A stretch of DNA of 64,000 nt from Hasllibacter sp. MH4015 (GTDB taxonomy: Bacteria > Pseudomonadota > Alphaproteobacteria > Rhodobacterales > Rhodobacteraceae), in assembly GCF_020177575.1 (NCBI RefSeq), contig NZ_JAHTBK010000001.1, forward strand, positions 186,001-250,000, given 5' to 3'. The notes under the pieces were generated by a model. The model saw only the letters and a program-made list of their open reading frames with translations. It searched no databases and had not been told where the DNA came from. Of the stretch, positions 37,647 through 46,384 are shown piece by piece; the first letter of the stretch is position 1, and each line of letters opens with the position of its first letter. Made by a program: the position numbers and the translations under genes.

Positions 37647-38209
37647 GCCGGAATTCGGCGCGCGATGCAGCCCTTGCGGCCAACATCGCGCGCCGGCGCG
37701 CCTTCGCTTTGCCCGGATATGCCACATTGGCGGAATGCGGGTTCGACGGGGCGTATGTCAGTCCGATCCAGATGAGTTCCGGGTCAGCCGATGGCCCGCT
37801 TCTCATGAGCAAGGATTGGCTGGATGCGCCCACGGCCCGCGCGGCCCCTGCGCCGCTTCGCGACATCGGCTATCTGCCGTCCATGCCGTTCAACAAGGTT
37901 CTGGATGCGGCCTTGAATATGGCGGGGCTTCGACGGGGTGACATCTATATCGCGCCGGTCTTCTGCCTATTGCCGCCTGTCCGCTCCCACGCGCTGCCCC
38001 TGGGCGATGCTCTCGCGTCCTTCGATGCCGTGACACGCCATGAAATCCTCGGGCGTCGGCCCATTGCGCTGGGTCGCGATGCCGCCGCCGTCCTGTCGCG
38101 GCGCGGGGTCGATCATATCGCAATCCCGCATCCGTCGGCGCGCGGCAGGGCCTTCGCGGACCGTGCGGCCCTCATCGCCGATGCGCTGCGCCGTGTCGCT
38201 AGGTCCTGA
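37643..38209 (+). CDS. Uncharacterised protein, possibly uracil-DNA-glycosylase-like
   Basis: A 188-residue protein starting with GTG inside the odhB stop. The order [13 protein letters not shown] - [15 protein letters not shown] - [14 protein letters not shown] - IPHPSARG recalls the family-4/5 uracil-DNA glycosylase fold (a central sheet with helix, the HPSARG block, and the LG-Ala helix). The N-terminal motif expected for iron-sulfur UDGs (GEAPG) is not seen, so it may be a degenerate, non-catalytic relative. I am unsure. It is coupled to odhB, which is an odd partner for a repair enzyme. Confidence 0.5.
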   Translation: MSRNSARDAALAANIARRRAFALPGYATLAECGFDGAYVSPIQMSSGSADGPLLMSKDWLDAPTARAAPAPLRDIGYLPSMPFNKVLDAALNMAGLRRGDIYIAPVFCLLPPVRSHALPLGDALASFDAVTRHEILGRRPIALGRDAAAVLSRRGVDHIAIPHPSARGRAFADRAALIADALRRVARS

Positions 38210-38305
38210 CACACACGCTCACATCCCCGGCACCTCCCGCGCTCGTGTTTTCCCAGTGATCGCCGCCGCGTGCCACCTTGCTCGCAGGACAAGGAGTAAC
38301 GGGAC

Positions 38306-38836
38306 ATGACACATCACCCCAACCGCCGGGCGTTCCTCGGCACCGCTGCGGCGACCGCGCTCGCCGCTCCCATGGCGCAAGCACAGACGCTCGCATCGGG
38401 CAATGACGCTTTCACCTACGAAGTCACGCGCACCGACGCGGAATGGCGCGCGATGCTCAGCGAGGATGAATACCGCATCATGCGGGAGTTCGGGACGGAG
38501 CCGCGCTTTTCCTCCGACTTCTGGGATACGGAAGACGCGGGCCATTACCATTGCAAGGGCTGCGATCTGACGATCTACGACAGCGACCAGAAGACCCTGC
38601 GCCTGATCGGGTGGGTCTTCTACTACCACGCGCGGCCCGACAGCGTGCTTCTGGGTATCGACGAATGGCCCGCCCAGATGTCGGAGGCCGAGGAGATGGG
38701 CGAACCCCGGCAGGTCACGGAGGTACATTGCCGCCGCTGCGGAAGCCATCTGGGCCATCTTTTGCAGGTCCAGGGCGACATGCTGCATTGCATCAACGGC
38801 GCCAGCCTGACCTTCGCGGCGGACGAGGCCGGTTGA
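38306..38836 (+). CDS. Exported methionine-R-sulfoxide reductase (MsrB) with Tat signal
   Basis: Reduces free or protein methionine-R-sulfoxide. The 176 residues begin NRRAFLGTAAATALAAPMAQA, a twin-arginine signal, so the enzyme should work folded in the periplasm. The SelR domain has zinc pairs CKGC (near 87-90) and CRRC (near 140-143), HLGHLLQ, and the catalytic Cys in LHCINGASL. The N-terminal half has a longer insert than standard MsrB (about 140 residues). AAGGAG precedes the start. Its neighbour is a MAPEG protein. Confidence 0.8.
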   Translation: MTHHPNRRAFLGTAAATALAAPMAQAQTLASGNDAFTYEVTRTDAEWRAMLSEDEYRIMREFGTEPRFSSDFWDTEDAGHYHCKGCDLTIYDSDQKTLRLIGWVFYYHARPDSVLLGIDEWPAQMSEAEEMGEPRQVTEVHCRRCGSHLGHLLQVQGDMLHCINGASLTFAADEAG

Positions 38837-38893
38837 CCGGTTGAGGCCCGCCCTTCGCCCGGCCATAGTCGCCGTAGCAAAGGGAGCCCTGCG

Positions 38894-39310
38894 ATGACGC
38901 CTGAACTGACCGCCCTGGCCCTGGCCGGATTGCTGCAAGTCGGGCAATTCGTTTTGATGGCCGTGCCCGCCAACCTCGAGATCGGGACGGGCAAGACGCT
39001 GTCGCCCCGGGACCGGGACCGGTTGGGTGGCGACATGCAAGACCTGCTCAGCCCCCGCACCGCGCGGCTCTACCGGGCGATGAACAACCATTTCGAAGGG
39101 TTGATCCTGTTCACCATCGCGGTGGTTGTGGTCACGCTTGGCGATGGCTCAACACCGGTGACGGCGGCCTGTGCCTGGCTCTACCTGGCCGCGCGCGTGC
39201 TCTACGTCCCGGCCTACGCCTTTGGCTGGACACCTTGGCGCAGTTATATCTGGTTTGTCGGATTTGCTGCCACGACCGTGATGCTGGTCGCCGCCCTGAT
39301 CCCCGCCTGA
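38894..39310 (+). CDS. MAPEG-family membrane protein
   Basis: A 138-residue membrane protein with four helices. The MAPEG pattern is visible as RxxxNxxEGLxxF (YRAMNNHFEGLILFTIAV near 64-80) and the following AWLYLAARVLYVPAYAFGW. Eukaryotic members conjugate glutathione or act in eicosanoid metabolism; bacterial ones are mostly uncharacterised. The ribosome site AAGGGAGCCCTGCG fits ATG 38894. It lies between msrB and lpdA; any oxidative-stress link with msrB is inference. Confidence 0.85.
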   Translation: MTPELTALALAGLLQVGQFVLMAVPANLEIGTGKTLSPRDRDRLGGDMQDLLSPRTARLYRAMNNHFEGLILFTIAVVVVTLGDGSTPVTAACAWLYLAARVLYVPAYAFGWTPWRSYIWFVGFAATTVMLVAALIPA

Positions 39311-39327
39311 CCGCGCCGCACCCGCTT

Positions 39328-39337
39328 TGTGATCACA
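39328..39337. promoter_or_regulatory. Single TGTGATCACA palindrome upstream of lpdA
   Basis: A third promoter with the palindrome, here as one copy 132 bases before the lpdA start. No partner at 21 bases was found. Its position just before the E3 gene of the same enzyme complex supports a shared regulon. Confidence 0.7.
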
Positions 39338-39468
39338 CTGCCCGCCTGCGACCTTGCGCGCGGTGAAATATCCGCTGAAATCCGTGCTAAAGACCCGCAA
39401 GCTTGGGTTGTGCGCCCGTCCTGGCACACATACCTTCGCCCCTGAGAAGCAGCGCCGACGGAGGCCCC

Positions 39469-40857
39469 ATGTCCAGCTATGACGTTATCGTAATCGGCTC
39501 CGGCCCCGGCGGCTATGTCTGCGCCATCCGCTGCGCGCAACTGGGGCTGAAGACGGCCTGTGTGGAGGGGCGCGAAACGCTCGGCGGCACTTGCCTGAAC
39601 ATCGGCTGCATCCCGTCCAAGGCACTGCTCCACTCCTCGCACATGTTGCACGAGGCGGAGCATAACTTCGCCAAGATGGGCTTGAAGGGCAAATCACCCT
39701 CCGTCGATTGGAAGCAGATGCTGGCCTACAAGGACGACGTGATCGGCCAGAACACCAAGGGCATCGAATTTCTTTTCAAGAAGAACAAGATCGACTGGCT
39801 GAAGGGCTGGGGCTCCATCCCCGAAGCGGGCAAGGTCAAGGTGGGTGAAGAGGTTCACGAGGCCAAGCACATCATCATCGCGTCGGGCTCCGAGCCGTCG
39901 AGCCTGCCGGGGGTGGAAATCGACGAGAAGGTTGTCGTGACCTCCGAAGGCGCGCTGAGCCTGCCGAAGATCCCCAAGAAGATGGTGGTGATCGGCGCGG
40001 GCGTGATCGGGTTGGAGCTTGGGTCGGTCTACGCGCGCCTCGGTGCGGAGGTTCAGGTGATCGAATTCCTCGACCACATCACTCCGGGCATGGATGCGGA
40101 GATTTCCAAGGTCTTCCAGCGCACCCTCAAGAAGCAGGGGCTGGACTTCACCATGGGCGCCGCGGTGCAGAAGGTGGACGCCACGAAGACCAAGGCCAAA
40201 GTCACATACAAGCTGCGCAAAGACGACAGCGAACACGTGATCGACGCCGATGTCGTGTTGGTCGCCACGGGCCGCAAACCCTATACCGACGGGCTGGGGC
40301 TCGACGCACTTGGCGTAAAGATGTCCGACCGCGGCCAGATCGAGGTCGACACCCAATACAAGACCAACGTGCCCGGCATCCTTGCCATCGGCGATGCCAT
40401 TGACGGCCCGATGCTGGCCCACAAGGCCGAGGATGAGGGCATGGCAGCGGCCGAAGTCGTGGCGGGCAAACATGGCCACGTCAATTACGGCGTCATCCCC
40501 GGCGTGATCTACACCCATCCCGAGGTCTCCAATGTCGGCGCGACGGAGGAGCAGTTGAAGGAAGCGGGCCGCGCCTACAAGGTCGGCAAGTTCTCCTTCA
40601 TGGGCAACGGACGGGCCAAGGCCAACTTCGCGGGCGACGGGTTCGTGAAAATCCTTGCCGACGCCGAAACCGACCGCATCTTGGGCGCCCATATGATCGG
40701 CCCGATGGTGGGCGATCTGATCCATGAGGTCTGCGTGGCGATGGAATTCGGTGCGTCGGCCCAGGACCTCGCCATGACCTGCCACGCCCACCCCACCTAT
40801 TCCGAAGCCGTGCGCGAAGCGGCGCTGGCCTGCGGCGACGGGGCGATCCACGCCTGA
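39469..40857 (+). CDS. lpdA: Dihydrolipoyl dehydrogenase (E3)
   Basis: The flavoprotein reoxidises the lipoyl groups of 2-oxo acid dehydrogenase complexes with NAD+. The 462 residues have the FAD motif [13 protein letters not shown] (9-21), the redox pair Cys42/Cys47 in [16 protein letters not shown], the NAD motif [13 protein letters not shown] near 178, and the C-terminal dimer-interface [10 protein letters not shown]. Start 39469 is chosen because GGAGG lies four bases before ATG; an in-frame upstream ATG lacks one. As E3 of the odh complex it belongs with sucA-odhB, 1.8 kb upstream. A strong bidirectional stem-loop follows. Confidence 0.97.
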   Translation: MSSYDVIVIGSGPGGYVCAIRCAQLGLKTACVEGRETLGGTCLNIGCIPSKALLHSSHMLHEAEHNFAKMGLKGKSPSVDWKQMLAYKDDVIGQNTKGIEFLFKKNKIDWLKGWGSIPEAGKVKVGEEVHEAKHIIIASGSEPSSLPGVEIDEKVVVTSEGALSLPKIPKKMVVIGAGVIGLELGSVYARLGAEVQVIEFLDHITPGMDAEISKVFQRTLKKQGLDFTMGAAVQKVDATKTKAKVTYKLRKDDSEHVIDADVVLVATGRKPYTDGLGLDALGVKMSDRGQIEVDTQYKTNVPGILAIGDAIDGPMLAHKAEDEGMAAAEVVAGKHGHVNYGVIPGVIYTHPEVSNVGATEEQLKEAGRAYKVGKFSFMGNGRAKANFAGDGFVKILADAETDRILGAHMIGPMVGDLIHEVCVAMEFGASAQDLAMTCHAHPTYSEAVREAALACGDGAIHA

Positions 40858-40885
40858 CACGCACATTGCATTCTGACAAGCGAAA

Positions 40886-40917
40886 CGGCCGCGGGATCAC
40901 GCCAGATCCCGCGGCCG
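40886..40917. terminator. Strong bidirectional terminator between lpdA and the desaturase
   Basis: Perfect 13-base arms CGGCCGCGGGATC (40886-40898) and GATCCCGCGGCCG (40905-40917) around ACGCCA, followed by a T-rich CTTGTTT on one side and TTTCGCTT on the other. It serves both convergent genes. Confidence 0.85.
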
Positions 40918-40937
40918 CTTGTTTCAGGTAAGGGCGC

Positions 40938-42050
40938 TCATTCGGCGGGGATCTGCGCGACCTCCTCGCCCCGATCTTCCGGTACGGGCTGCGCATCCGC
41001 ATTATCCTTTTTCGGCACGAACAGGCGGAAGGCATCGCGGAACGGTATGAGGTAGAGGTTCAACACGCTGTCGAGGTTGCGGCCCTCCTCCTCCGGGACA
41101 CCGAACTTCACGTCGCGGTTGTCGTCGGGCATCGTGTAGGTGCCGAAGATCACGTCCCAGACCGGGAACATGAACGCGAAATTCTTGTCGATGTGATCGG
41201 GATGGCAGGAATGGTGCACGTGGTGATGGGCGGGCGAGGGGAAGATCGCCGACCAGATGCCCGGCCAGCGCAGCCAGACATGGCTGTGGCGCAAATTGTA
41301 GCCCACGATATTGAACACGAACATCGCAAGGGGCACGCCGAACAGCGTCGGCATCGACGGCGTGAAGCCGAAGAATTGCACCGCCAGGCCATAGGTCGCG
41401 CCGAAGCCAAGGCTGATGAAGAAGGCATAGACAAGGTTGTCGACCGGATGCTCCCGGAAATTGGAGATCGGGTGCATCACCTCCGCCGAATGGTGGACCT
41501 TGTGGAATTGCCACAGGAGCGGCACCTTGTGTTGCAGGTAATGTAGGCCCCAGGCGATGAAATCGCCCACCAGCATCAGCAGCATCATGAAGCCGAATGC
41601 GATCGCGAAATCGCCGTAGGTCCAGATCGTCTCCTGCCCGGCGACATCGGTGATCGACAGGCCATCACTGGCCAGGCGGAAGCTGAACGTCAGGGCAAAT
41701 GCGCCAAGGGCCACCACCGCCGCGTTGGAGACGACCTTGTGAAACAGCGCGTAGCGCAGATCGAGCCAGGCGGACGGGTGGCTCCACACCGATTTGGGGA
41801 ACAGGAAGCGCAGAAAGCTGCCCTTCGCGGCTTCCGCATCCTTTTCGGTGGCGTGATCGCCCTTTCGACGGATCGCCAGATAGACGAAATAGGCCGCCAC
41901 GACAGAGGTGATCAGGTACAGCCAGAAAATCCGGTTTCGGGGGTCGGTCGGGAAAAGGAAAACCTCGATGATGCGATCGAGGACGGCGCCTACACCTGTG
42001 AAAATCTGGTCCATCTGCTCTGTCCGTTCTGGCGTGTTTTCAACGGACAT
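40938..42050 (-). CDS. Sterol desaturase/fatty acid hydroxylase family protein
   Basis: A 370-residue membrane protein of the di-iron fatty acid hydroxylase superfamily. Four histidine boxes are seen: HYLQH, HKVHHS, HHHVHH and CHPDH, placed on the cytosolic side between membrane helices. The N-terminal about 110 residues add two more helices. The substrate may be a lipid or sterol-like molecule; bacterial members also act on ornithine lipids, but nothing here distinguishes them. ATG 42050 is preferred because AAGG precedes it, over an upstream TTG. Confidence 0.82.
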   Translation of the reverse strand: MSVENTPERTEQMDQIFTGVGAVLDRIIEVFLFPTDPRNRIFWLYLITSVVAAYFVYLAIRRKGDHATEKDAEAAKGSFLRFLFPKSVWSHPSAWLDLRYALFHKVVSNAAVVALGAFALTFSFRLASDGLSITDVAGQETIWTYGDFAIAFGFMMLLMLVGDFIAWGLHYLQHKVPLLWQFHKVHHSAEVMHPISNFREHPVDNLVYAFFISLGFGATYGLAVQFFGFTPSMPTLFGVPLAMFVFNIVGYNLRHSHVWLRWPGIWSAIFPSPAHHHVHHSCHPDHIDKNFAFMFPVWDVIFGTYTMPDDNRDVKFGVPEEEGRNLDSVLNLYLIPFRDAFRLFVPKKDNADAQPVPEDRGEEVAQIPAE

Positions 42051-42142
42051 GACCTTGAAACGAGGCAAGACTATGGCGGATTGATGCTGTTTCAGTACGC
42101 AAAGGGTGATTTTGCGCGCAATTGTAGCGGATAGGCCGGGGC

Positions 42143-42796
42143 TCAGTTCGCCAGAAGCCGCAGCCCCTGGGTCACATCGGCACGCAGGGCCAGCCGCAGG
42201 CCGGGTTCGTCGCCTGCATTGAGTGCCGCAAGGATTAGGCGGTGGTGCGGCGGCGATTCCGTGCGCCCCAACCGCCCGTAAAGCGCGCGCATCGTCGGGC
42301 CCAATTGCAGCCAGACCGTTTCCGCGAGCGCCAGCATCGCGGGGGCCTGCGCGCGAAGGTAAAGGGTGCGGTGGAATTCAAGGTTGGCGCGGATGTAACC
42401 CACCGCATCGCGGCGCGCGATCACCTGGGCGATCTGGCCGTTGATCGCCTCCATCCGTTCGATCAGGGCGGGGTGGGCGCGGGGCAGGGCGCGGGATGCA
42501 AGTTCCGGCTCCAACAACGCCCGGATCGCGGCCAGTTCCTCGATCCGCTCGTTCGACAATTCGGGGGTGGAGACGCGGCCGCTGGCCGACAGGAAGAGCG
42601 CACCTTCGCTGACCAACCGCCGCACCGCTTCTCGTGCCGGGGTCATGGAGACGCCGAATTCCTTGCCCAGACCGCGCAGCGTCATCGCCTCACCGGGGTT
42701 CACCTCGCCATACATGATGCGTGAGCGCAGGGCGCGGTAGACCCGGTCATGGGCGACGGCGGCGCCGGTTTCGGTGGGGCGGGGGTTCATCAACAT
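42143..42796 (-). CDS. GntR-family transcriptional regulator (FadR/FCD type)
   Basis: A 217-residue regulator with a winged helix-turn-helix (about 18-82; GLGKEFGVSMTPAREAVRRL is the recognition part) and a C-terminal FCD domain (about 85-217) with the metal-ligand pattern Asp/Glu and His (EFHRTLY, HHRLILAAL) for binding a carboxylic-acid-like effector. It is encoded about 2.8 kb from the single TGTGATCACA site before lpdA, making it a candidate regulator of the TCA genes; R. sphaeroides has a described TCA activator called AkgR. Whether this is the same protein is unproven. Confidence 0.9.
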   Translation of the reverse strand: MLMNPRPTETGAAVAHDRVYRALRSRIMYGEVNPGEAMTLRGLGKEFGVSMTPAREAVRRLVSEGALFLSASGRVSTPELSNERIEELAAIRALLEPELASRALPRAHPALIERMEAINGQIAQVIARRDAVGYIRANLEFHRTLYLRAQAPAMLALAETVWLQLGPTMRALYGRLGRTESPPHHRLILAALNAGDEPGLRLALRADVTQGLRLLAN

Positions 42797-42799
42797 GAT

Positions 42800-43525
42800 C
42801 TATCCCTCTGGCTCGAAACGCCAAGCCAGAAGCTCCGCGCCATGACGGCGCATCCAGGCGCGGTGGGTGTCGGTGTCGGGGCACAATCGCCGGCAGAGGT
42901 CCCAGAACCTGTCGGAGTGGTTCATCTCCACCAGATGTGCGACCTCGTGGGCCACCACGTAGTCCAGCACGGCCGGTGGGGCCATGATCAGGCGCCAGGA
43001 AAACATGAGGTCCCCCTTCGAGGAACAACTGCCCCATCGGGACCTTGGATCGCGCAGGGTCATGCGCCCCGGCACTTTACCGATGCGTTCCGCATGAAGC
43101 GCCACCGATTGTGACAGGCTGTCACGCGCCATCGCGGTCAGAAGCGCCTTGAGCCGCGGGCCCTGGCGCGGGCCGGGCGGCACTTGCAGGGCGCCGCCGA
43201 CGAAACGGGCCGCGCGCCCCGTGCCCTCGATCACCGGTCGGGCGATGCCGCAGACCGGAATCTCCGCCCCGATCCGGGCCTGCTGAACCTCTGCCGCGCG
43301 GTCGAGATGTCCACGCACCCAATCCTCCCGTTCGCGCAGGAACGCCACCGCCTCCGATGTCCGCGCCCATGTCGGCAAGCTCAACGTGACACGCCCGTCG
43401 GCCCGGCTCACCCGGAGCGAGAATCGCTTGGCCCGGGCGTTGCGGCGCAAGAACACCTCCACCGGCGGCTCCCCCGGCAGGACATGGCGATCCGAGGGGG
43501 TTGAACTGAACAGACGAGGAGCCAA
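42800..43525 (-). CDS. YgjP-like zinc metallopeptidase (M48-type, DUF45)
   Basis: A 241-residue predicted cytoplasmic metallopeptidase of the YgjP/DUF45 (WLM-like) family. The C-terminal domain has RWGSCSSKGDLMFSWRLIM and the zinc motif HEVAHLVEMNHSDRFW, with Glu as base. Starts with TTG at 43525, supported by GGAGG seven bases upstream; no better ATG lies near. It abuts the GntR gene with a three-base gap. The substrate is unknown. Confidence 0.88.
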   Translation of the reverse strand: MAPRLFSSTPSDRHVLPGEPPVEVFLRRNARAKRFSLRVSRADGRVTLSLPTWARTSEAVAFLREREDWVRGHLDRAAEVQQARIGAEIPVCGIARPVIEGTGRAARFVGGALQVPPGPRQGPRLKALLTAMARDSLSQSVALHAERIGKVPGRMTLRDPRSRWGSCSSKGDLMFSWRLIMAPPAVLDYVVAHEVAHLVEMNHSDRFWDLCRRLCPDTDTHRAWMRRHGAELLAWRFEPEG

Positions 43526-43636
43526 GTATGGGCCTCCGATATGCGGTCCGGGGCAAGCGCCCGGAAAGGCTTTACAGTCCTACGACTGTATGGCAGACGA
43601 CCGCATCTCGCCATACCGATGATTGAAGGGGGTGTT

Positions 43637-43981
43637 ATGCCCAAAGAGGAATGGGGCGTTAAGCGCGTCTGTCCGACGACTGGAAAGCGGTTCTACGATA
43701 TGGGGCGGACCCCGATCGTCAGCCCGTATACTGGCGAAACCGTCGTGCTTGAAACCGGCAAGGGCGGGGCGCAGAGCCTTGTCGCCGACAAATCCGCCGC
43801 CCGCGCCAAGGAAGCGGAGACGGAGGAAGAGGATCTGGTCCTCGACGACGATATCGACATCGAAGACGATGACGATGCCGACCTGCCCGATGACGACGTG
43901 CTGGACGACGATGATGACGAGGATACCGTCGCATTGGACGATCTGGCCGATGTTGCCGCCGAAGGCAGCGACGACGATTGA
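43637..43981 (+). CDS. FYDLN-acid domain protein (TIGR02300 type)
   Basis: A 114-residue protein. The first 45 residues (PTTGKRFYDMGRTPIVSPYTG) match the FYDLN-acid domain of alphaproteobacteria, with a Cys in VKRVCPTTG. From about residue 65 on, the chain is almost entirely Asp/Glu (DDDIDIEDDDDADLPDDD), a strongly acidic, probably disordered tail of unknown role. Function unknown. AAGGGGG precedes the ATG. A tRNA gene follows. Confidence 0.85.
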   Translation: MPKEEWGVKRVCPTTGKRFYDMGRTPIVSPYTGETVVLETGKGGAQSLVADKSAARAKEAETEEEDLVLDDDIDIEDDDDADLPDDDVLDDDDDEDTVALDDLADVAAEGSDDD

Positions 43982-44073
43982 TCCGGCGGATGGCCGGGGG
44001 AAATGCGCCGCTCGCGGGTGATGGATTTTTCACTTGCACGGCGCGCGACCCGGCCTTACACCGCCACCTCGAT

Positions 44074-44149
44074 GGGGCCTTAGCTCAGCTGGGAGAGCGC
44101 CTGCATGGCATGCAGGAGGTCAGCGGTTCGATCCCGCTAGGCTCCACCA
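44074..44149 (+). tRNA. tRNA-Ala (GGC)
   Basis: The 76-base cloverleaf folds fully: acceptor GGGGCCT pairs with AGGCTCC (one G-T), D-arm TAGCTCAGCTGGGAGAGC, anticodon stem CCTGC/GCAGG with loop ATGGCAT giving anticodon GGC, and T-loop GGTTCGATCCC. CCA is encoded at 44147-44149. Alanine, codon GCC. Confidence 0.95.
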
Positions 44150-44150
44150 A

Positions 44151-44176
44151 GCGCCTTTTCACAGGGTGAAAAGCGC
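44151..44176 (+). terminator. Hairpin after tRNA-Ala
   Basis: GCGCcTTTTCAC (44151-44162) pairs with GTGAAAAGCGC (44166-44176) with a bulged C and a three-base loop. It begins one base after the tRNA's CCA. No T-run follows, so it may rather be a processing signal than a terminator. Confidence 0.45.
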
Positions 44177-44353
44177 GGGACCCGTAAGGGTATTTTCGAC
44201 TGAAACGTGTCTCGAACCGCCAGCAGTCGAAACAAGACAGCTTTCAGGTCATGCAACGATGTGGAGATAGGTCTACGCCGGACCGTCTCGTTCGACCGCA
44301 ATCCCGCCGCTTGAGCGCCCCGGCGACCGCAAGCGGATCGCCGGGCGCGCATG

Positions 44354-46384
44354 TCATTCGCCGGACAGGCTTTGCGCCAGGCGCATCAACTGCACCGCTT
44401 CCTGCCGGTAGCCGAATTCATCCGCGCCGCGATTGGCATTGGCCAGAGCGATCGCCTCCGCATATCCCCAATCGCCCAGGAAGTCGCTGCCGCGCAGAAG
44501 CTGGCCGAAGCCCGCGATGGCGGCGGCGAATTGGGCCTCCGTTCCCGGCTCCGACGCGGTGGCGGGGATGGCGAAATCGACCAATTGGCTCTCCTCCGCG
44601 CCCGGCTCTTTCCAGCGGAGCGATATGAAGCCCAATTCGTCGCCAAACTCCGTCTCCGCCCCGTCATCAGCGGCATAGCGCAGCGGCGCGACCAATGTGG
44701 CGGGGGAGCCTACGGGCGTGACCTCGTAGATCGCCGTCACCGAATGGCCCGCGCCCAATTCGCCCGCATCCACGGCATCATTGGCGAAATCCTCGCGCGC
44801 CAGGGCGCGGGTCTCGTACCCGATCAGGCGGTATTCGGCGATCACCTCGGGATTGAATTCCACCTGCACCTTCAGATCGTCGGTGATGGGGAAAAGCGCC
44901 CCGGCCAGTTGATCGACCAGCACCCGCTGCGCCTCGTGCAACGTGTCGATGTAGGAGGCCGTTCCGTTGCCGTTCTGGGCCAATGCCTGCATCGTGTCGT
45001 CTTGCAGATTGCCGCGCCCGAAGCCCAGAACCGACAGGTAGATCCCGGTCTCGCGCTGGTCGCTGATGTAATCCTCCAAGGCCGTCGGATCGCTGATCCC
45101 GACGTTGAAATCCCCATCGGTGGCCAGCAGAACGCGGGACACTTCGCCGTCTTCCGTCATCTCGGCGGCCAGATCATAGGCCGCCTGCAAGCCACCCACG
45201 CCATTGGTCGACCCGCCCGCCTGCAACGCCGTCAGCGCGGCAGAGATCGTGGCCGTGTCACTGGCCGATGTCGGCTCCAACGCCACACCGGCGGACCCGG
45301 CATAGGTCACGATGGCGACCTGATCCTCGGGGTTCAGCCGGTCCAGCATCAGCCGGAAGGACTGGATCAGCAGCGGCAGCTTGGCGGGGTCATTCATCGA
45401 CCCGGACGTGTCGATCAGGAAGACCAGGTTGAGGGCCGGGCGATCCTCGATCACGGGCAATTCCCCCTGGATGCCGATATGGACAAGCTGCGTGTCGGGG
45501 TTCCACGGGGTTGCGAACACCTCCACCGTTGGCCGGAACGGGCTGACGTCGCCGTCGTCGGGCGTCGGGTAATCATAGGGGAAGTAATTCACCATCTCCT
45601 CGATCCGCACGGCGTCCGGCGCGGGCAATTGCCCGCGGTTCAAGCTGGAGCGCAGCAGCGCATACGATGCCGTGTCCACATCGATCGAAAAGGTGGAGAC
45701 TGGGTTTTCCGCCACTACGCGCAGGGGGTTGTCATCGGCGTTGGCGAATTCCTCGGTCACCGGGGGCGGCGGGGCAAGCACGTCCCGCGGCTGCTGGATC
45801 ACCGCAAGCGGAGCGGACGACGGCGCAATGACGCCGCCGAAATTTCTGGCCCCGTCCTGAATGATTGCGGCACTATTGCCGGGGTTGATGATGGGGCTGT
45901 TCTCCGCCCCGAATTGCTCTGGCGTGGGTGCCGCCGGCACGACCTCCTGATCCGCCGCGACGACGCCGCGCAACTCTGGCGCCTCTCCGCTCTGGGGTTC
46001 GACCACTTCATCAAGGTCTGCCAAGGGCGCTTCGGCTCGATCCTCCAACACGACGGGCTCGATGGTGGGGGCCATGACACCCTGCGGGCCGCGCAAGATC
46101 TCCTGCCCCTGGGGGCTGAGGAAAAGGAAACCCACGGCGACGAGGGCGGTGGTGGCGGTCAATGCGCCGGTGGTCTTGGTCATGATCATGTCAAATACTC
46201 CTGCGAAAAATCCCCGTTTGTCCGGGGTCACAGAGCTTTGACGGGCGCGCATCCGCGTTTCTTGGGTCGCATCGAAATTTGCCTGTGCGCGAGCCAGAAC
46301 CTCGGCACGCCGCGCCGCGTCCGGGGCGGGCGTGGCCGCCTGCATCGCGGCCTTCAGATCGTGCAATTCATCGCGGGAGGTCAT
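44354..46384 (-). CDS. YfbK-like von Willebrand factor A membrane protein
   Basis: A 676-residue protein. The N-terminal about 65 residues are cytoplasmic and polar (Ala/Arg/Glu-rich, like anti-sigma regions), then a membrane helix (about 69-90), then a periplasmic part with a proline/alanine linker, the YfbK N-terminal motif STFSIDVDTASYALLR, and a VWA domain with complete MIDAS (DTSGS at 325-329, TNG, and ATDGD). A C-terminal YfbK domain follows. ATG overlaps the sigma-factor stop by four bases (ATGA), so the two are co-translated. An anti-sigma or stress-sensing role is inferred from that pairing. Confidence 0.85.
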   Translation of the reverse strand: MTSRDELHDLKAAMQAATPAPDAARRAEVLARAQANFDATQETRMRARQSSVTPDKRGFFAGVFDMIMTKTTGALTATTALVAVGFLFLSPQGQEILRGPQGVMAPTIEPVVLEDRAEAPLADLDEVVEPQSGEAPELRGVVAADQEVVPAAPTPEQFGAENSPIINPGNSAAIIQDGARNFGGVIAPSSAPLAVIQQPRDVLAPPPPVTEEFANADDNPLRVVAENPVSTFSIDVDTASYALLRSSLNRGQLPAPDAVRIEEMVNYFPYDYPTPDDGDVSPFRPTVEVFATPWNPDTQLVHIGIQGELPVIEDRPALNLVFLIDTSGSMNDPAKLPLLIQSFRLMLDRLNPEDQVAIVTYAGSAGVALEPTSASDTATISAALTALQAGGSTNGVGGLQAAYDLAAEMTEDGEVSRVLLATDGDFNVGISDPTALEDYISDQRETGIYLSVLGFGRGNLQDDTMQALAQNGNGTASYIDTLHEAQRVLVDQLAGALFPITDDLKVQVEFNPEVIAEYRLIGYETRALAREDFANDAVDAGELGAGHSVTAIYEVTPVGSPATLVAPLRYAADDGAETEFGDELGFISLRWKEPGAEESQLVDFAIPATASEPGTEAQFAAAIAGFGQLLRGSDFLGDWGYAEAIALANANRGADEFGYRQEAVQLMRLAQSLSGE

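Noticed and set aside
33111-37727. 1,538-codon open frame on the minus strand
   Set aside because: It lies opposite sucA and odhB, which are certain genes. High GC with strong third-position bias keeps the antisense frame open; the translated product is Arg/His-rich and has no family features.
44074-44176. tRNA gene as an integration site
   Set aside because: No integrase or direct repeat of the tRNA end was seen within the flanking sequence.
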